Counted from the first letter of the stretch, positions 1 to 9,906 are shown. The stretch is DNA of 64,000 bases from Nocardioides ganghwensis (GCF_014779655.1 NZ_JACXYX010000010.1:124001-188000); one strand, 5' to 3'. The notes: generated by a model from the sequence alone, not told the origin. Translations and numbers: made by a program.

Positions 1-168
1 ATCATCCCGATCATCGGCTGGATCCTGATCATCGTGTGGTTCTGCACCGACTCCAAGGCCGACAACAAGTACGGCCCCAACCCCAAGACGGGGCCGGCCG
101 GCTACGAGGGTGGTTACCCGCCGCCTCCCCCGGCCGCGCCCTACGGCAGCGGCCAGTACGGCGGCTGA
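1..168 (+). CDS. DUF805 family membrane protein, C-terminal fragment
   Basis: Frame 1 is open from the window edge to a TGA at 166-168, giving the last 55 residues of a protein whose start lies outside. It begins in a hydrophobic helix (IIPIIGWILIIVWFC) followed by the short DNKYGPNP motif that closes the last transmembrane segment of DUF805 proteins, then a Gly/Pro/Tyr-rich cytoplasmic tail. DUF805 proteins are small inner-membrane proteins of unknown function. The assignment rests on this motif and the topology only. Confidence 0.75.
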   Translation: MIPIIGWILIIVWFCTDSKADNKYGPNPKTGPAGYEGGYPPPPPAAPYGSGQYGG

Positions 169-174
169 GCCCTC

Positions 175-885
175 CTAGGCCGGAGGCCAGACCTCGGGCG
201 AGCACGCCGCGACGATCGCGCGGCGTGCCGCCCGACCCAGCGGCTGCAGCAGGGTGCGACGTCGCTCCACCTCGTACGCCGACACCGCACCGCCGTCGTC
301 GACCAGCGCCAGGTCGACGATCGTCCACGCCTGCAGCCCGCGCGCAGCCAGCTCGACGCAGCGAGCCGGGGTGCCGAGCGGTGCGTCGACCGCGGGCCGA
401 TGGTGCAGGTTCATCAGCGCGTCGGCGGCCTCGGGACGCCAGCGCGCGACGTCGAGGTCGGCGAGGTCCCCGGCCGCCCCGAGGAGCTCCTCGCGCAGCC
501 CGCGGTCGGCCTCGCCGACGTCGGGCAGCTGGCGCCGGGCCGCGTCGTACGTCCGCCACTGCACCGTCTCGCCCAGCTCCTCGGGCACGAGGCCGAGGTC
601 GCCGACCACCACCGCCTGGCCGGCCTCGAGGGCCGCTGCGTTGAAGGCGGGCGGTCCGCCCAGACCCAGCGGATCGCCCTCCACCGGCAGCGCCAGCCCG
701 GCGTACGTCGCGCCGGTGCCGCGGGCGCGCACCAGCAGGTCCAGCGCCGAGCCTCCGGCGAGGAGGTGGGTGGCGTCGGCGAGCTCGTCGAGCACGTGGT
801 CGGTCTGCTCGTGGCCGCGCAGCCACGCAGTGAGCCACCAGGCGAGCGTCGCCGAGTGGGGGAGGGCGGGGACGGTGGACGACAT
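175..885 (-). CDS. hypothetical protein (236 aa)
   Basis: A 236-residue soluble acidic protein with no signal peptide, no membrane segment and no motif I recognise. The ATG at 885 is preceded on the minus strand by TAGCCT (894-899) eight bases upstream, which fits a leaderless or near-leaderless transcript. The gene diverges from the ABC ATPase at 960 and its 3' end lies 6 bases from the stop of the DUF805 gene, facing it. Coding potential is supported by strong third-position GC and by the promoter-like hexamer. No function can be assigned. Confidence 0.7.
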   Translation of the reverse strand: MSSTVPALPHSATLAWWLTAWLRGHEQTDHVLDELADATHLLAGGSALDLLVRARGTGATYAGLALPVEGDPLGLGGPPAFNAAALEAGQAVVVGDLGLVPEELGETVQWRTYDAARRQLPDVGEADRGLREELLGAAGDLADLDVARWRPEAADALMNLHHRPAVDAPLGTPARCVELAARGLQAWTIVDLALVDDGGAVSAYEVERRRTLLQPLGRAARRAIVAACSPEVWPPA

Positions 886-959
886 CGCGGGCGAGGCTAC
901 TCCGCCCCCACCGTCGTGTCCGTCCCGGCCGGGGGCGGCTGCTGGATAGGGTGAGGATC

Positions 960-1766
<807 letters not shown>

Positions 1767-1795
1767 CGTCAGCATCCACTGGATAAGGTCAGGGC

Positions 1796-2257
1796 ATGGA
1801 CTGGATCCGCGACCACCTCTGGGAGACCTGGCTCGCGCTCTCGATCGGCCTCGGCGTCGCCGAGATGTTCAGCCTGGACCTGATCCTGGCCATGCTGGCG
1901 GCAGGCGCCGTCATCGGGATGGTGGCAGCGCTGCTGGGCCTGCCCGTCGTCGTGCAGGTCCTCGCCGCTCTCGCCGCCTCGACCGCGATGCTCGCCTTCG
2001 TGCGTCCGGCCTTCGTCAAGCGCCTCCACGGCGGGCCCGAGCTCTCGCTCGGCCACGGCAAGCTCGTCGGCACGCGGGGGCTCGTGACCGAGGAGATCAC
2101 CGGGCTGGCGCCCGGGAGGATCAAGGCCGGCGGTGAGCTCTGGACGGCGCTTCCCTATGACGAGAACCTGCGGATCGCGCCGGGCGAGACCGTCGAGATC
2201 CTCCAGATCAAGGGCGCCACGGCCTACGTACACCCCGTGGCGACGCTCGAGCCCTGA
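1796..2257 (+). CDS. NfeD family membrane protein
   Basis: A 153-residue protein with two or three N-terminal hydrophobic segments (about residues 10-70) followed by a small beta-rich C-terminal OB-fold (about 80-150) with the GLVTEEI...GxIKxGGELW pattern of the NfeD C-terminal domain. NfeD proteins pair with SPFH/stomatin-like proteins in membrane microdomains, and the next gene encodes such a protein 64 bases downstream, a classic pairing. TAAGGT at 1784-1789 ends six bases before the ATG, suggesting a leaderless transcript. Confidence 0.9.
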   Translation: MDWIRDHLWETWLALSIGLGVAEMFSLDLILAMLAAGAVIGMVAALLGLPVVVQVLAALAASTAMLAFVRPAFVKRLHGGPELSLGHGKLVGTRGLVTEEITGLAPGRIKAGGELWTALPYDENLRIAPGETVEILQIKGATAYVHPVATLEP

Positions 2258-2321
2258 CCCGACGCCTCGCGTCCTTTCATCCGCACCACCCAACGCACAT
2301 CACAAGATCGGGGGGAGACCA

Positions 2322-3434
2322 GTGCCGTCAGCATTGTTCATCCTGTTCCTGCTCGTCGTCCTGTTCATCGTCGTCATGCTCGCCAAGACGGTCCGGATCG
2401 TGCCCCAGGCGCGCGCCGGCATCGTCGAGCGCTTCGGCAAGTACAAGGGGACGCTGCCGGCGGGACTCAACATCGTCGTGCCGTTCATCGACAAGGTGCG
2501 CTACCTCATCGACCTGCGTGAGCAGGTCGTCAGCTTCCCGCCGCAGCCGGTGATCACCGAGGACAACCTGGTCGTGTCGATCGACACCGTCATCTACTTC
2601 CAGGTGACCGACCCGGTCGCGGCCACCTACGAGATCGCCAACTACATCCAGGCGATCGAGCAGCTCACCATGACCACCCTGCGCAACATCGTCGGCGGCA
2701 TGGACCTCGAGGAGACGCTCACCAGCCGTGACTCGATCAACACGGGCCTGCGCGGCGTGCTCGACGAGGCCACCGGCAAGTGGGGCATCCGCGTCAACCG
2801 GGTGGAGCTCAAGGGCATCGACCCGCCGCCCTCGATCAAGGACGCGATGGAGAAGCAGATGCGCGCCGACCGCGACAAGCGGGCGCTCATCCTCTCCGCC
2901 GAGGGCCAGCGTCAGTCGGCCATCCTCACCGCCGAGGGCAACAAGCAGTCGCAGATCCTCAACGCCGAGGGTGACCGTGAGTCGCAGATCCTGCGTGCCC
3001 AGGCCGACCGCGAGGCCGCGATCCTGCGTGCCCAGGGTGAGGGCCAGGCCATCCAGACCGTCTTCCAGGCGATCCACGACGGCCAGCCCGACCAGTCGCT
3101 GCTCGCCTACCAGTACCTCCAGATGATGCCCAAGATCGCCGAGGGCAGCGCCAACAAGGTGTGGGTCATCCCCTCCGAGATCACGAAGGCGATGGAGGGC
3201 CTGGGCTCGTCCATCCACGAGATCGCCGGCATCCCCAAGGACGCCACCCCGCGCAAGCGGGTCGACATGGGGCCCACCGAGCCGCAGCTGCCGCGCGGGT
3301 CCGACGACGCCGAGACGTCGGCCACCGACAAGGCCGTGCAGCAGGCGATCGCGGAGGCCGAGATCGCGGCCAGCCCGGGCAAGCTGCGGCCGACCACCGA
3401 CAGCAGCGACCCGGAGGCTCCCGCCGGCCAGTGA
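2322..3434 (+). CDS. SPFH/stomatin-like (paraslipin) protein
   Basis: A 370-residue stomatin-family protein: an N-terminal transmembrane helix (about 2-22), the SPFH/Band 7 domain (about 25-190), then a helical region with repeated units of the form ILxAEGxxQS / ILRAQxxRE (about 190-245), the coiled-coil signature that drives oligomerisation. The C-terminal tail is acidic and probably disordered. These proteins scaffold membrane microdomains and quality-control proteases; the partner NfeD gene is just upstream. I chose GTG 2322 because GGGGGAG at 2311-2317 is a good ribosome binding site and the protein then begins with the hydrophobic anchor; an open frame further upstream overlaps nfeD and lacks similarity. 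Its stop overlaps the next start (GTGA). Confidence 0.92.
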   Translation: MPSALFILFLLVVLFIVVMLAKTVRIVPQARAGIVERFGKYKGTLPAGLNIVVPFIDKVRYLIDLREQVVSFPPQPVITEDNLVVSIDTVIYFQVTDPVAATYEIANYIQAIEQLTMTTLRNIVGGMDLEETLTSRDSINTGLRGVLDEATGKWGIRVNRVELKGIDPPPSIKDAMEKQMRADRDKRALILSAEGQRQSAILTAEGNKQSQILNAEGDRESQILRAQADREAAILRAQGEGQAIQTVFQAIHDGQPDQSLLAYQYLQMMPKIAEGSANKVWVIPSEITKAMEGLGSSIHEIAGIPKDATPRKRVDMGPTEPQLPRGSDDAETSATDKAVQQAIAEAEIAASPGKLRPTTDSSDPEAPAGQ

Positions 3435-4192
3435 GTCCGACCGAGGCAGTGCTGATCACCCTCGCCGGGGTGGCAGCCGGAACCATCAACACCGTGGTGG
3501 GGTCGGGAACGTTGATCACGTTCCCGACCCTGCTGGCGTTCGGCGTGCCCCCGGTCACCGCCAACGTCAGCAACACCGTCGGTCTCGTCCCCGGGAGCAT
3601 GTCCGGGGTCTTCGGCTACCGTCGCGAGCTCGCCGGCCAGGGGGCCCGCGTCCTCCGGCTCGGCTCCGCGTCGCTGCTCGGCGGCGTCGCCGGGGCGCTG
3701 CTGCTGCTCTGGCTGCCGTCGTCGGCGTTCGACACCATCGTGCCCGCGCTCATCGCGCTCGGCGTCCTGCTGGTGGTGCTCGGTCCCCGGATCCAGCGCT
3801 CGGTCGCCGCCCGCGCCGAGTCGCGCGGAGGAATCCCCGACCACGGCGTGTGGTGGGTCTGGCCGGCCGTGGCCGCGGCCGGCGTCTACGGCGGCTACTT
3901 CGGGGCGGCCCAGGGCGTGCTGCTCATGGCGATCCTCGGCATCGGTGTCGCCGACTCGATGCAGCGCCACACCGCCACCAAGAACGTCCTGGCACTGCTG
4001 GTCAACGCGGTCGCCGCCCTCGTCTTCATCGCGGTCGCCGACATCGACTGGGTCGTCGCCGGCCTGATCGCGCTCGGCTCGGTCGTCGGGGGCCAGATCG
4101 GGGCGGGCGTGGGACGCCGGCTCCCGCCGGCCCTGCTGCGCGCGGTGATCGCCACCGTCGGGATCGTCGCGCTCGTCGTTCTCGTCGCCTGA
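3431..4192 (+). CDS. TauE/SafE family sulfite/anion exporter
   Basis: A 253-residue polytopic protein with about eight hydrophobic segments and two TauE/SafE repeats. The N-terminal GxxxGTINTVVGSGTL and internal GxYGGYFGAAQGVL motifs are the family glycine motifs. Members export or import small organosulfur or sulfite anions; the substrate here is unknown. The GTG at 3431 overlaps the stop of the stomatin gene by four bases (GTGA), so the two are probably translationally coupled, although a functional link is not obvious. Confidence 0.88.
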   Translation: MSPTEAVLITLAGVAAGTINTVVGSGTLITFPTLLAFGVPPVTANVSNTVGLVPGSMSGVFGYRRELAGQGARVLRLGSASLLGGVAGALLLLWLPSSAFDTIVPALIALGVLLVVLGPRIQRSVAARAESRGGIPDHGVWWVWPAVAAAGVYGGYFGAAQGVLLMAILGIGVADSMQRHTATKNVLALLVNAVAALVFIAVADIDWVVAGLIALGSVVGGQIGAGVGRRLPPALLRAVIATVGIVALVVLVA

Positions 4193-4228
4193 GCGGGTCG
4201 CCCGCCCTCGGTGGTCGAGGCGCGAGCG

Positions 4229-5218
4229 CTACGACCCCTCGCGCGCCCCCAGGACCCCCGACTCCACCCACGCCGCCAGCCACGTGCTGATGGCGGCGTA
4301 CGCCTGGGCGCGCACCTCGGGGCGCGAGAGCACCACGTCGTGGATCGCGCCCTCGATCGCGATCGAGGTGACGTGGCGCCCGACGGACGAGGCCCAGTGC
4401 CGGATCTGCTCGACGTCGAGAACGATGTCGTGCGTCATGGCGGTCTCCTCGGTCTGCTCGCCGAAGAAGGACCGGGCAGAGGAGAGCACCAGGGTCGGGC
4501 AGGTGAGGTCGAGGCCGGCGTGGAGCAGCGCGTGGCCGCGGCGTACGGCGCGCAGCCACCCGACGTACACGGGTCGCGACTCCAGGGGCTTCCACGACAG
4601 GTCGTAGTCCCACTCGCCACCGTGATCGCGGTGCAGGGACCGCCCGTAGACCGTGCTGACCTTGCGTGGGATCTCCTGCAGGGGACGGCTGGTGCCGATG
4701 CGCTCGAGGGCGAGGCGGGTCGCGGGGCTGCGCAGCCACGCCGCGCCCTGCATGTCGAACCACGGCGAGTTGAGCACCAGCGCGACGAGCTCGGGCGGCC
4801 TGCGCTTGTGGGCCCACAGGGGGACCGTGAGCCCGCCGGTGGAGTGGGCCGACGCGATGACCTCGCGGTGGCCGTCACGCCGGGTGATGCGCCACCACGC
4901 CAGGTCGATCTCGGCGAAGTACTCGTCGAGGTCCGCCACGTAGTGGGGGGTCTGGTGCTCCAGCAGCGACCGGCCGTACTTGCGGAGGTCGAGGGCATAG
5001 AAGGTGTAGCCGCGATCGGCCCACCACCGGGCGTACTCGGCGTGGAAGAAGTAGTCGGCGAACCCGTGCACGTGCAGCACGGCGCGACCGTTCGGGCTGT
5101 CCGGCTCGAGCGTCACCAGGGTGGCGACGACGGGGCCTTCGGGATCGGGCGGGAGGGAGATGGTCTCCACCCGAAAGTCAGGACCGAGGACGTCGGCCTG
5201 CAGGGGGAGCAGAGGCAT
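4229..5218 (-). CDS. alpha/beta hydrolase (serine hydrolase/lysophospholipase-like)
   Basis: A 329-residue cytosolic alpha/beta hydrolase of the Hydrolase_4 (monoacylglycerol lipase/lysophospholipase) type. The oxyanion region is VLHVHGFADY, the nucleophile elbow is ASAHSTGG (GxSxG variant with Ala/Gly changes) and the C-terminal catalytic His lies in EGAIHDVVLS. No signal peptide. On the minus strand TAGGCT (5225-5230) ends six bases before the ATG, indicating leaderless transcription divergent from the SpoIIE phosphatase gene. Substrate unknown. Confidence 0.85.
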   Translation of the reverse strand: MPLLPLQADVLGPDFRVETISLPPDPEGPVVATLVTLEPDSPNGRAVLHVHGFADYFFHAEYARWWADRGYTFYALDLRKYGRSLLEHQTPHYVADLDEYFAEIDLAWWRITRRDGHREVIASAHSTGGLTVPLWAHKRRPPELVALVLNSPWFDMQGAAWLRSPATRLALERIGTSRPLQEIPRKVSTVYGRSLHRDHGGEWDYDLSWKPLESRPVYVGWLRAVRRGHALLHAGLDLTCPTLVLSSARSFFGEQTEETAMTHDIVLDVEQIRHWASSVGRHVTSIAIEGAIHDVVLSRPEVRAQAYAAISTWLAAWVESGVLGAREGS

Positions 5219-5298
5219 GGGTCGAGCCTATCGATCCGCCGTCGCGGATTTTGTCGGTTCCACGCCGGGGAGACCTTGTCGAGCCCTACCCTTCGGAC

Positions 5299-6450
5299 GT
5301 GTCGAACGCGTTGGGGACCGTGGTGCGCGGCCTCGCGTCGTACGTCCGGCAGCGCATCGACGGCTGGCGCACCGGGTCGCGGGCCAGCCAGACGTTCCTG
5401 CTCGTCGTCCTGGTGGCGATGGTCGGCCTCACCGCGCTCCTCGGGGTGCTGCTCGAGGTCATCATCCCGGTCGCGATGTGGTTCCTGTTCCTCATGGTCG
5501 GCACGATGCTCCTGCGCTTCGTCCCGCTCCTGGTGCTGGCCGTCGTGCTCGCGGGCGTCGCGGTGTGGACCTCGATGCAGAGCGACTTCGCCACGCCCAC
5601 GCGGGAGTCGGCCCTCGTGATCTTCGCGCTGGCCCTGATGCTCGCGATCTACCAGTCGAGCCGCCAGCGCTCCGGCCTGCCCATGGCGCTCAGCGAGGCG
5701 GTGCTCACGCAGCTGCGCGACCGGCTCCAGCGGCAGGGCGTTGTGCCGCCGCTGCCCGACGGCTGGCGCTCCCAGTCGGCCACGATCACCGCCAACGGTC
5801 CGAGCTATGCCGGCGACTTCCTCGTCGCCGACCTCCGCGAGGGCCGGTGGCTGGAGATGGCGCTGGTCGACGTGTGCGGCAAGGGCACGGCCGTCGGTCC
5901 CCAGGCCCTGCAGTTCGCGGGCGCGCTCGGTGGCCTCATCGGTGCGCTGCCGCCCGCCGAGCTGATGGCCGCGGCCAACGCCTTCCTGCTGCGCCAGGAG
6001 TCGGAGGAGTCGCTCGCCACGGCCGTGCACATCAAGGTCGACCTCGTCACGGGCGACTACACCATCACCAGCGCCGGCCACCCGCCCGCCCTCCACTGGC
6101 ACCTCGGCCACCGGGGCTGGTCGATCGACAACGCGCGGGGGATGGCGCTGGGCGTCATCGACGAGGCCGAGTTCACCCCCAGCAAGGGCCGCCTGCACCC
6201 GGGCGAGGCGCTGATGTTCTACACCGACGGGGTCATCGAGTCGGCCGACCGCGACCTCGACGAGGGGATCGACTGGTTGCGGCAGGTGGCGCTCCAGGCG
6301 GTCGACGCGCGGGGCTTCACCGGCCTGCCGAAGCGGGTGCTCAAGAAGGTGTCGCGCGGCGACGACGACCGCGCCATGCTGGTGCTCGAGCGCATGCCGC
6401 TGACGTCGCCGGAGCGTGACTCCGAGCGGCACCGCGGCCTCGGGCACTGA
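5299..6450 (+). CDS. membrane SpoIIE/PP2C-type serine phosphatase
   Basis: A 383-residue protein with four hydrophobic segments in the first 120 residues and a C-terminal PPM/SpoIIE phosphatase domain. Metal-binding motifs are visible: SYAGDF, DVCGKGT, FYTDGVIE and the final DDDRAML. This class dephosphorylates anti-anti-sigma factors (RsbV-like), but no RsbV/RsbW pair is in the window. I place the start at GTG 5299 because TACCCT at 5287-5292 ends six bases upstream, a leaderless promoter; an upstream in-frame start would put this hexamer inside the gene. The membrane part lacks a recognisable sensor domain, so the input signal is unknown. Confidence 0.87.
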   Translation: MSNALGTVVRGLASYVRQRIDGWRTGSRASQTFLLVVLVAMVGLTALLGVLLEVIIPVAMWFLFLMVGTMLLRFVPLLVLAVVLAGVAVWTSMQSDFATPTRESALVIFALALMLAIYQSSRQRSGLPMALSEAVLTQLRDRLQRQGVVPPLPDGWRSQSATITANGPSYAGDFLVADLREGRWLEMALVDVCGKGTAVGPQALQFAGALGGLIGALPPAELMAAANAFLLRQESEESLATAVHIKVDLVTGDYTITSAGHPPALHWHLGHRGWSIDNARGMALGVIDEAEFTPSKGRLHPGEALMFYTDGVIESADRDLDEGIDWLRQVALQAVDARGFTGLPKRVLKKVSRGDDDRAMLVLERMPLTSPERDSERHRGLGH

Positions 6451-6492
6451 CCCGGCTGTTGACCTCGGCGGCTGGCGCCCTCCGACGACGCG

Positions 6493-7461
6493 TCAGGCGC
6501 CCCGCGAGTACAGCTCGCGGATGACGTCCTCGATGTCCGGCTCCTGGATGGAGAGGTCGGCGACGTCGTACGCCGCGGCGACTGCGGCCACGATCGGTGC
6601 GGCGCTCGCGTCGGCGGGGAACGACAGCCACTGGCGCGGGCCCTCGACCCGGCGCACCGTGGCGCCGGGCACCTCCACGGGCGGTGCCTCGTCGACGAGG
6701 TCGACCACCAGGGTCCGCGTGGACCCGCCCTGGGCGTGCAGGCCCGCCAGCGATCCGTCGTACACGCTCGTGCCGTGGTCGATGACGATCACCCGGTCGC
6801 ACAGCGCCTCGATGTCCTGGAGGTCGTGCGTGGTCAGCAGCAGCGTCGTTCCGCGCTCGGCGTTGAGCGCTCGGAGGAACTCGCGCAGGCGGCCCTTGCT
6901 CACCACGTCGAGGCCGATCGTCGGCTCGTCGAGGTAGAGCACCTCGGGGTCGTGGAGGAGGGCGGCGGTGATGTCCCCGCGCATCCGCTGCCCGAGGCTG
7001 AGCTGGCGCACCGGGGTGTCGAGCTGGTCGCCGAGGTCGAGCAGCTCCACGAAGCGCGCCAGGTTCTGGCGGTAGCGAGCCGGCTCGATGCGGTACATCT
7101 TCTGCAGCAGGTCGTAGGAGTCGCGCAGCGGGAGGTCCCACCACAGGGTGGAGCGCTGCCCGAAGACGACGCCGATGCGCCGCGCCAGCTCGACCCGGTC
7201 ACGGCTCGGGTCCAGGCCGGCCACCCGCACCCCGCCCTCGGTGGGCACGAGGATGCCCGTGAGCATCTTGATGGTGGTCGACTTCCCGGCGCCGTTGGGG
7301 CCGATGTAGCCCACCATCTCGCCGGCATCCACAGAGAAGGTGAGGTCGTGCACCGCGACGACGGACTCCCGCGAGCGGCGCCGGCGGCCCTCGACCTTGC
7401 GGCGTACGTCGAAGCTGCGCCCGAGGTCCTGCACGTCGATGAGCGGCTGGTGCGGGGTCAT
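6493..7461 (-). CDS. ABC-2 type exporter ATP-binding protein
   Basis: A 322-residue ATPase with Walker A GPNGAGKST, the Q-loop FGQRSTLWWDLP, signature LSLGQRMRGDI, Walker B VLYLDEPTIGLD and switch His in LLTTHDLQDIE. The GQRSTLWWDLP stretch and the C-terminal extra domain are typical of the COG4586 ATPase that works with COG4587 and COG3694 permeases. It is the last gene of a three-gene minus-strand operon (9080 to 6493) and starts one base beyond the stop of the permease gene. Substrate unknown; no resistance or biosynthetic genes nearby give a hint. Confidence 0.9.
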   Translation of the reverse strand: MTPHQPLIDVQDLGRSFDVRRKVEGRRRRSRESVVAVHDLTFSVDAGEMVGYIGPNGAGKSTTIKMLTGILVPTEGGVRVAGLDPSRDRVELARRIGVVFGQRSTLWWDLPLRDSYDLLQKMYRIEPARYRQNLARFVELLDLGDQLDTPVRQLSLGQRMRGDITAALLHDPEVLYLDEPTIGLDVVSKGRLREFLRALNAERGTTLLLTTHDLQDIEALCDRVIVIDHGTSVYDGSLAGLHAQGGSTRTLVVDLVDEAPPVEVPGATVRRVEGPRQWLSFPADASAAPIVAAVAAAYDVADLSIQEPDIEDVIRELYSRGA

Positions 7462-7462
7462 G

Positions 7463-8275
7463 TCAGCTCCCGGTGGAGGTGTAGTGGCGCACTCCGGTGC
7501 GCCAGACGAGGAGGGCCGCGGCCATGGTGAGGACCCCCGCCAGCGGCGAGGCGAACTGGAAGGCCTCCGGCGTCCCGTACGGATCGGTGCGACCGAGGAG
7601 GTGGAGGCAGGGGTACCAGTTGACGAACGCGACCGGGATGACGAAGGTCAGCCCGACCATCACCTCGCGCGGGAAGATGTTGAGCGGGTACTGCGTGACC
7701 GTCGCCCCGCCGTAGGTGAACGCGTTGGCGAACTCCGTGGCGTCGGTCGTCCAGAACTGGACGCACGAGAAGCCGACGAACAGCCCGAAGAAGACCATCG
7801 CGCCGCTGACGAGCATCGAGACGGCGACCAGCACGCGCAGCGGGGTCCAGTCGACGTAGGTGCACGCCCAGCCGAACACGACCGTAGCCTGGGTCAGCCG
7901 GCCGAGGCGACGCAGCGTGAACTGGTCGGCGCACACCTGCACGAGCAGCGGCACCGGCTTGGTCATCATCTGGTCGAGGCGCCCGGTGCGGATGTAGGTG
8001 CCGATCCGCTCGACGCTGCCGATGGCCGTGTCGGCGACCGCGAGCGCCAGCGAGGCGCTGCCGTAGAGCAGGGCGACCTCGTGGAGCGTGAATCCCGCAA
8101 GGTCGTCGAGGTGCGCGAACATGATCCACAGGCCGACGAAGTCGAGGCCGGTGATCAGTCCGTTGCCGACGGCCAGCAGCACGAAGGACGTCGGGTACTG
8201 CCAGGCGGCCCGGATCCAGAGCCACGCGATCTGGGCGTACGTGCGCAGGTGCTGTGCCGGCTCCGGGCTAGCCAC
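7463..8275 (-). CDS. ABC-2 family permease (COG3694-like)
   Basis: A 270-residue integral membrane protein with six predicted hydrophobic segments, including TSFVLLAVGNGLITG, AHLDDLAGFTLHEVALLYG and the late GLTFVIPVAFVNWYP segment that ends with family-typical LGRTDPYGTPEAFQF. It starts with GTG at 8275, overlapping the stop of the partner permease by eight bases, and ends just before the ATPase start, so the three are one translation-coupled unit. Together with the partner it would form the heterodimeric membrane channel of an exporter. Confidence 0.87.
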   Translation of the reverse strand: MASPEPAQHLRTYAQIAWLWIRAAWQYPTSFVLLAVGNGLITGLDFVGLWIMFAHLDDLAGFTLHEVALLYGSASLALAVADTAIGSVERIGTYIRTGRLDQMMTKPVPLLVQVCADQFTLRRLGRLTQATVVFGWACTYVDWTPLRVLVAVSMLVSGAMVFFGLFVGFSCVQFWTTDATEFANAFTYGGATVTQYPLNIFPREVMVGLTFVIPVAFVNWYPCLHLLGRTDPYGTPEAFQFASPLAGVLTMAAALLVWRTGVRHYTSTGS

Positions 8276-9080
8276 CCTGGACCACCACCTTGCGGGTCGC
8301 CAGGCGCAGCACGCCCTGGCAGGCGGCGAGCAGCACGACCGCCCACATGACCTGGAAGCCGAGTGCGGCCACGAGGTCGGTGCCGGTGTGCTTGCCGAGC
8401 CAGATGTCCGCGGGCACCTGCACGTAGGACGCCCAGGGCAGGGCGTTGGCGACCGTGCCGAGCCAGCCGGGGAAGAGCACGAGCGGCAGCATCATGCCGC
8501 TGAAGAAGATCGCGAACGCGCCGCTCATCACCTTGACCCCCGACTGGTCGAGCAGCCAGAAGGCGGTGCTCGCCACCAGGAAGCGGATCGCGAAGCTCAC
8601 CACCACCGCGAGCACCAGCGAGACCGCGAAGGCGAGCCCCGCGACGACCGTGGAGGGCAGGGCGATGTCGAACACGACGACCCCGATGAGCGTCGGCCCG
8701 AGGCCGCGGGTGAGGAGGTGGTACGCCGCGCGGCCGAGGTCGCTGGCGAGGTACCACCCCACGAGGCCGACTGGTCGGTAGAGGTCGATGGCGATGTCGC
8801 CGGTGCGGATCCGCTCCGCCAGGTCGTCGGTGGTGCCGCCGCCCCACAGCGCGATCGTCATGAGGAGGGCCTGGCCGAGCCAGACGTACGTCACGGCGTC
8901 CTGCTGGTCGTAGCCCCCGGCCGTGGGGTTGGCGTCCCACAGCGCGATGTAGGCGTAGGAGTAGATGATCCCGAAGACCGAGTTGGTGAAGATCCCGGCG
9001 AGGGTGGCGGCCCGGTAGGTGGAGTAGCGGCGGAAGGCGCGGGTCGCGACGGCGACGTGCAGCATCCCCCCGCCCCGCAT
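8268..9080 (-). CDS. ABC-2 family permease (COG4587-like)
   Basis: First gene of the exporter operon: 270 residues, six hydrophobic segments, with YSYAYIALW, WLGQALLMTIALWGGG and the DLAERIRTGDIAIDLYRPV motif that marks this permease family. I start it at ATG 9080, preceded by GAAGGGGG with suitable spacing; a second ATG at 9065 is possible, and a longer frame beginning at 9122 adds residues without family character. Same length as its partner permease, as expected for a heterodimer. Confidence 0.85.
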   Translation of the reverse strand: MRGGGMLHVAVATRAFRRYSTYRAATLAGIFTNSVFGIIYSYAYIALWDANPTAGGYDQQDAVTYVWLGQALLMTIALWGGGTTDDLAERIRTGDIAIDLYRPVGLVGWYLASDLGRAAYHLLTRGLGPTLIGVVVFDIALPSTVVAGLAFAVSLVLAVVVSFAIRFLVASTAFWLLDQSGVKVMSGAFAIFFSGMMLPLVLFPGWLGTVANALPWASYVQVPADIWLGKHTGTDLVAALGFQVMWAVVLLAACQGVLRLATRKVVVQGG

Positions 9081-9166
9081 CGCACAGCCCCCTTCGACGA
9101 GTTCGATCCCCGGCCCACCCACGAGGGGGCCGGGGATCGTCTCACACGCGGGGCCTCAGGTGCACG

Positions 9167-9682
9167 TCAGTTGTGGCGCACCAGGTTGACGACGCCGATG
9201 GTGCGGCCCTGGCCGTCGTCGGTGATGGCGACGCCCGCGCGGCGTGCACGGGGGCTCAGCAGGATCTCGCGGTGGCCGGGGGAGTCGAGCCACAGCTGGA
9301 CCATCTCCTCCGGGCTCAGTCCGGTGCCCCGCACCAGCGTCTCGCCGGCCCAGGACTTGTTGCACCTGCGGATGACCTCGCCCTGGTCGCGGTGCTCGAA
9401 GAGGCCGGTGCGCGCGATGCGCTCGCCCCACTGCTCGGCGAGCTTGTCGGTGCAGACGTCGAAGTTCCAGATCTTGCGCAGGCCGTTGGACGCGCGCGCC
9501 TGGTTGATCCGGACCATGAGCGCGTCCTCGAGCTCGCTGTTGGTCAGGTCGGCGGGGTCGGTCGCGGAGACGGCGCGGGGCACCGACCAGGTCTTGGCCT
9601 CGGCGGCGGCGGGGACGCCGCACACGACGGCGGCGGCCATGCCGATGGCCGCGAAGCGCGAGATGAATCGGGCGTGCTGCAC
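9167..9682 (-). CDS. secreted CAP/SCP-domain protein
   Basis: A 171-residue protein with an N-terminal signal peptide (FAAIGMAAAVVCGVPAAAEA, cleavage after AEA) and a CAP domain: His and Glu of the CAP pocket occur in LFEHRD and WAGETL, followed by the conserved WLDSPGHREILL. Bacterial CAP proteins are cell-wall or secreted proteins of mostly unknown role. Two cysteines (FDVCTD and RRCN) may form a disulfide. GTG 9682 was chosen because GGAGGA lies eight bases upstream and the signal peptide starts there; upstream in-frame codons add a non-hydrophobic stretch. Confidence 0.85.
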   Translation of the reverse strand: MQHARFISRFAAIGMAAAVVCGVPAAAEAKTWSVPRAVSATDPADLTNSELEDALMVRINQARASNGLRKIWNFDVCTDKLAEQWGERIARTGLFEHRDQGEVIRRCNKSWAGETLVRGTGLSPEEMVQLWLDSPGHREILLSPRARRAGVAITDDGQGRTIGVVNLVRHN

Positions 9683-9906
9683 GGTGGTCCTCCAGAGCAG
9701 ATCCGCGGTTTCGGGGGAGCGGGGATCTTGACGAAATCTTGGGAGATTCGGGGTTGAAGATACGCACTGCGCGTGATTCATGTCGAGGTTTCACGGGAAG
9801 TGACCGGCGACATCCCGGTGCAGCGTCAAGTTTCAGGGGTAGACCTGAGAAAACCGGTCGTCACAGATCAAAACGCCTTGACCGTTTCTTCATGACGCAA
9901 ACGACG
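9683..9906 (-). other. intergenic 5' region of the CAP-domain gene
   Basis: About 220 bases without a convincing gene, clearly richer in A/T than its surroundings (for example around 9750-9900). Read on the minus strand it would be the promoter and 5' untranslated region of the secreted CAP protein. It contains TTGACG-like and TTTTGATCTGTGACG stretches but no -10 hexamer at convincing spacing, and I cannot match it to a known riboswitch class. Confidence 0.4.

Noticed and set aside
5251..5298. Upstream start for the SpoIIE phosphatase
   Set aside because: The leaderless -10 at 5287-5292 would lie inside the gene, and the extra residues show no similarity.
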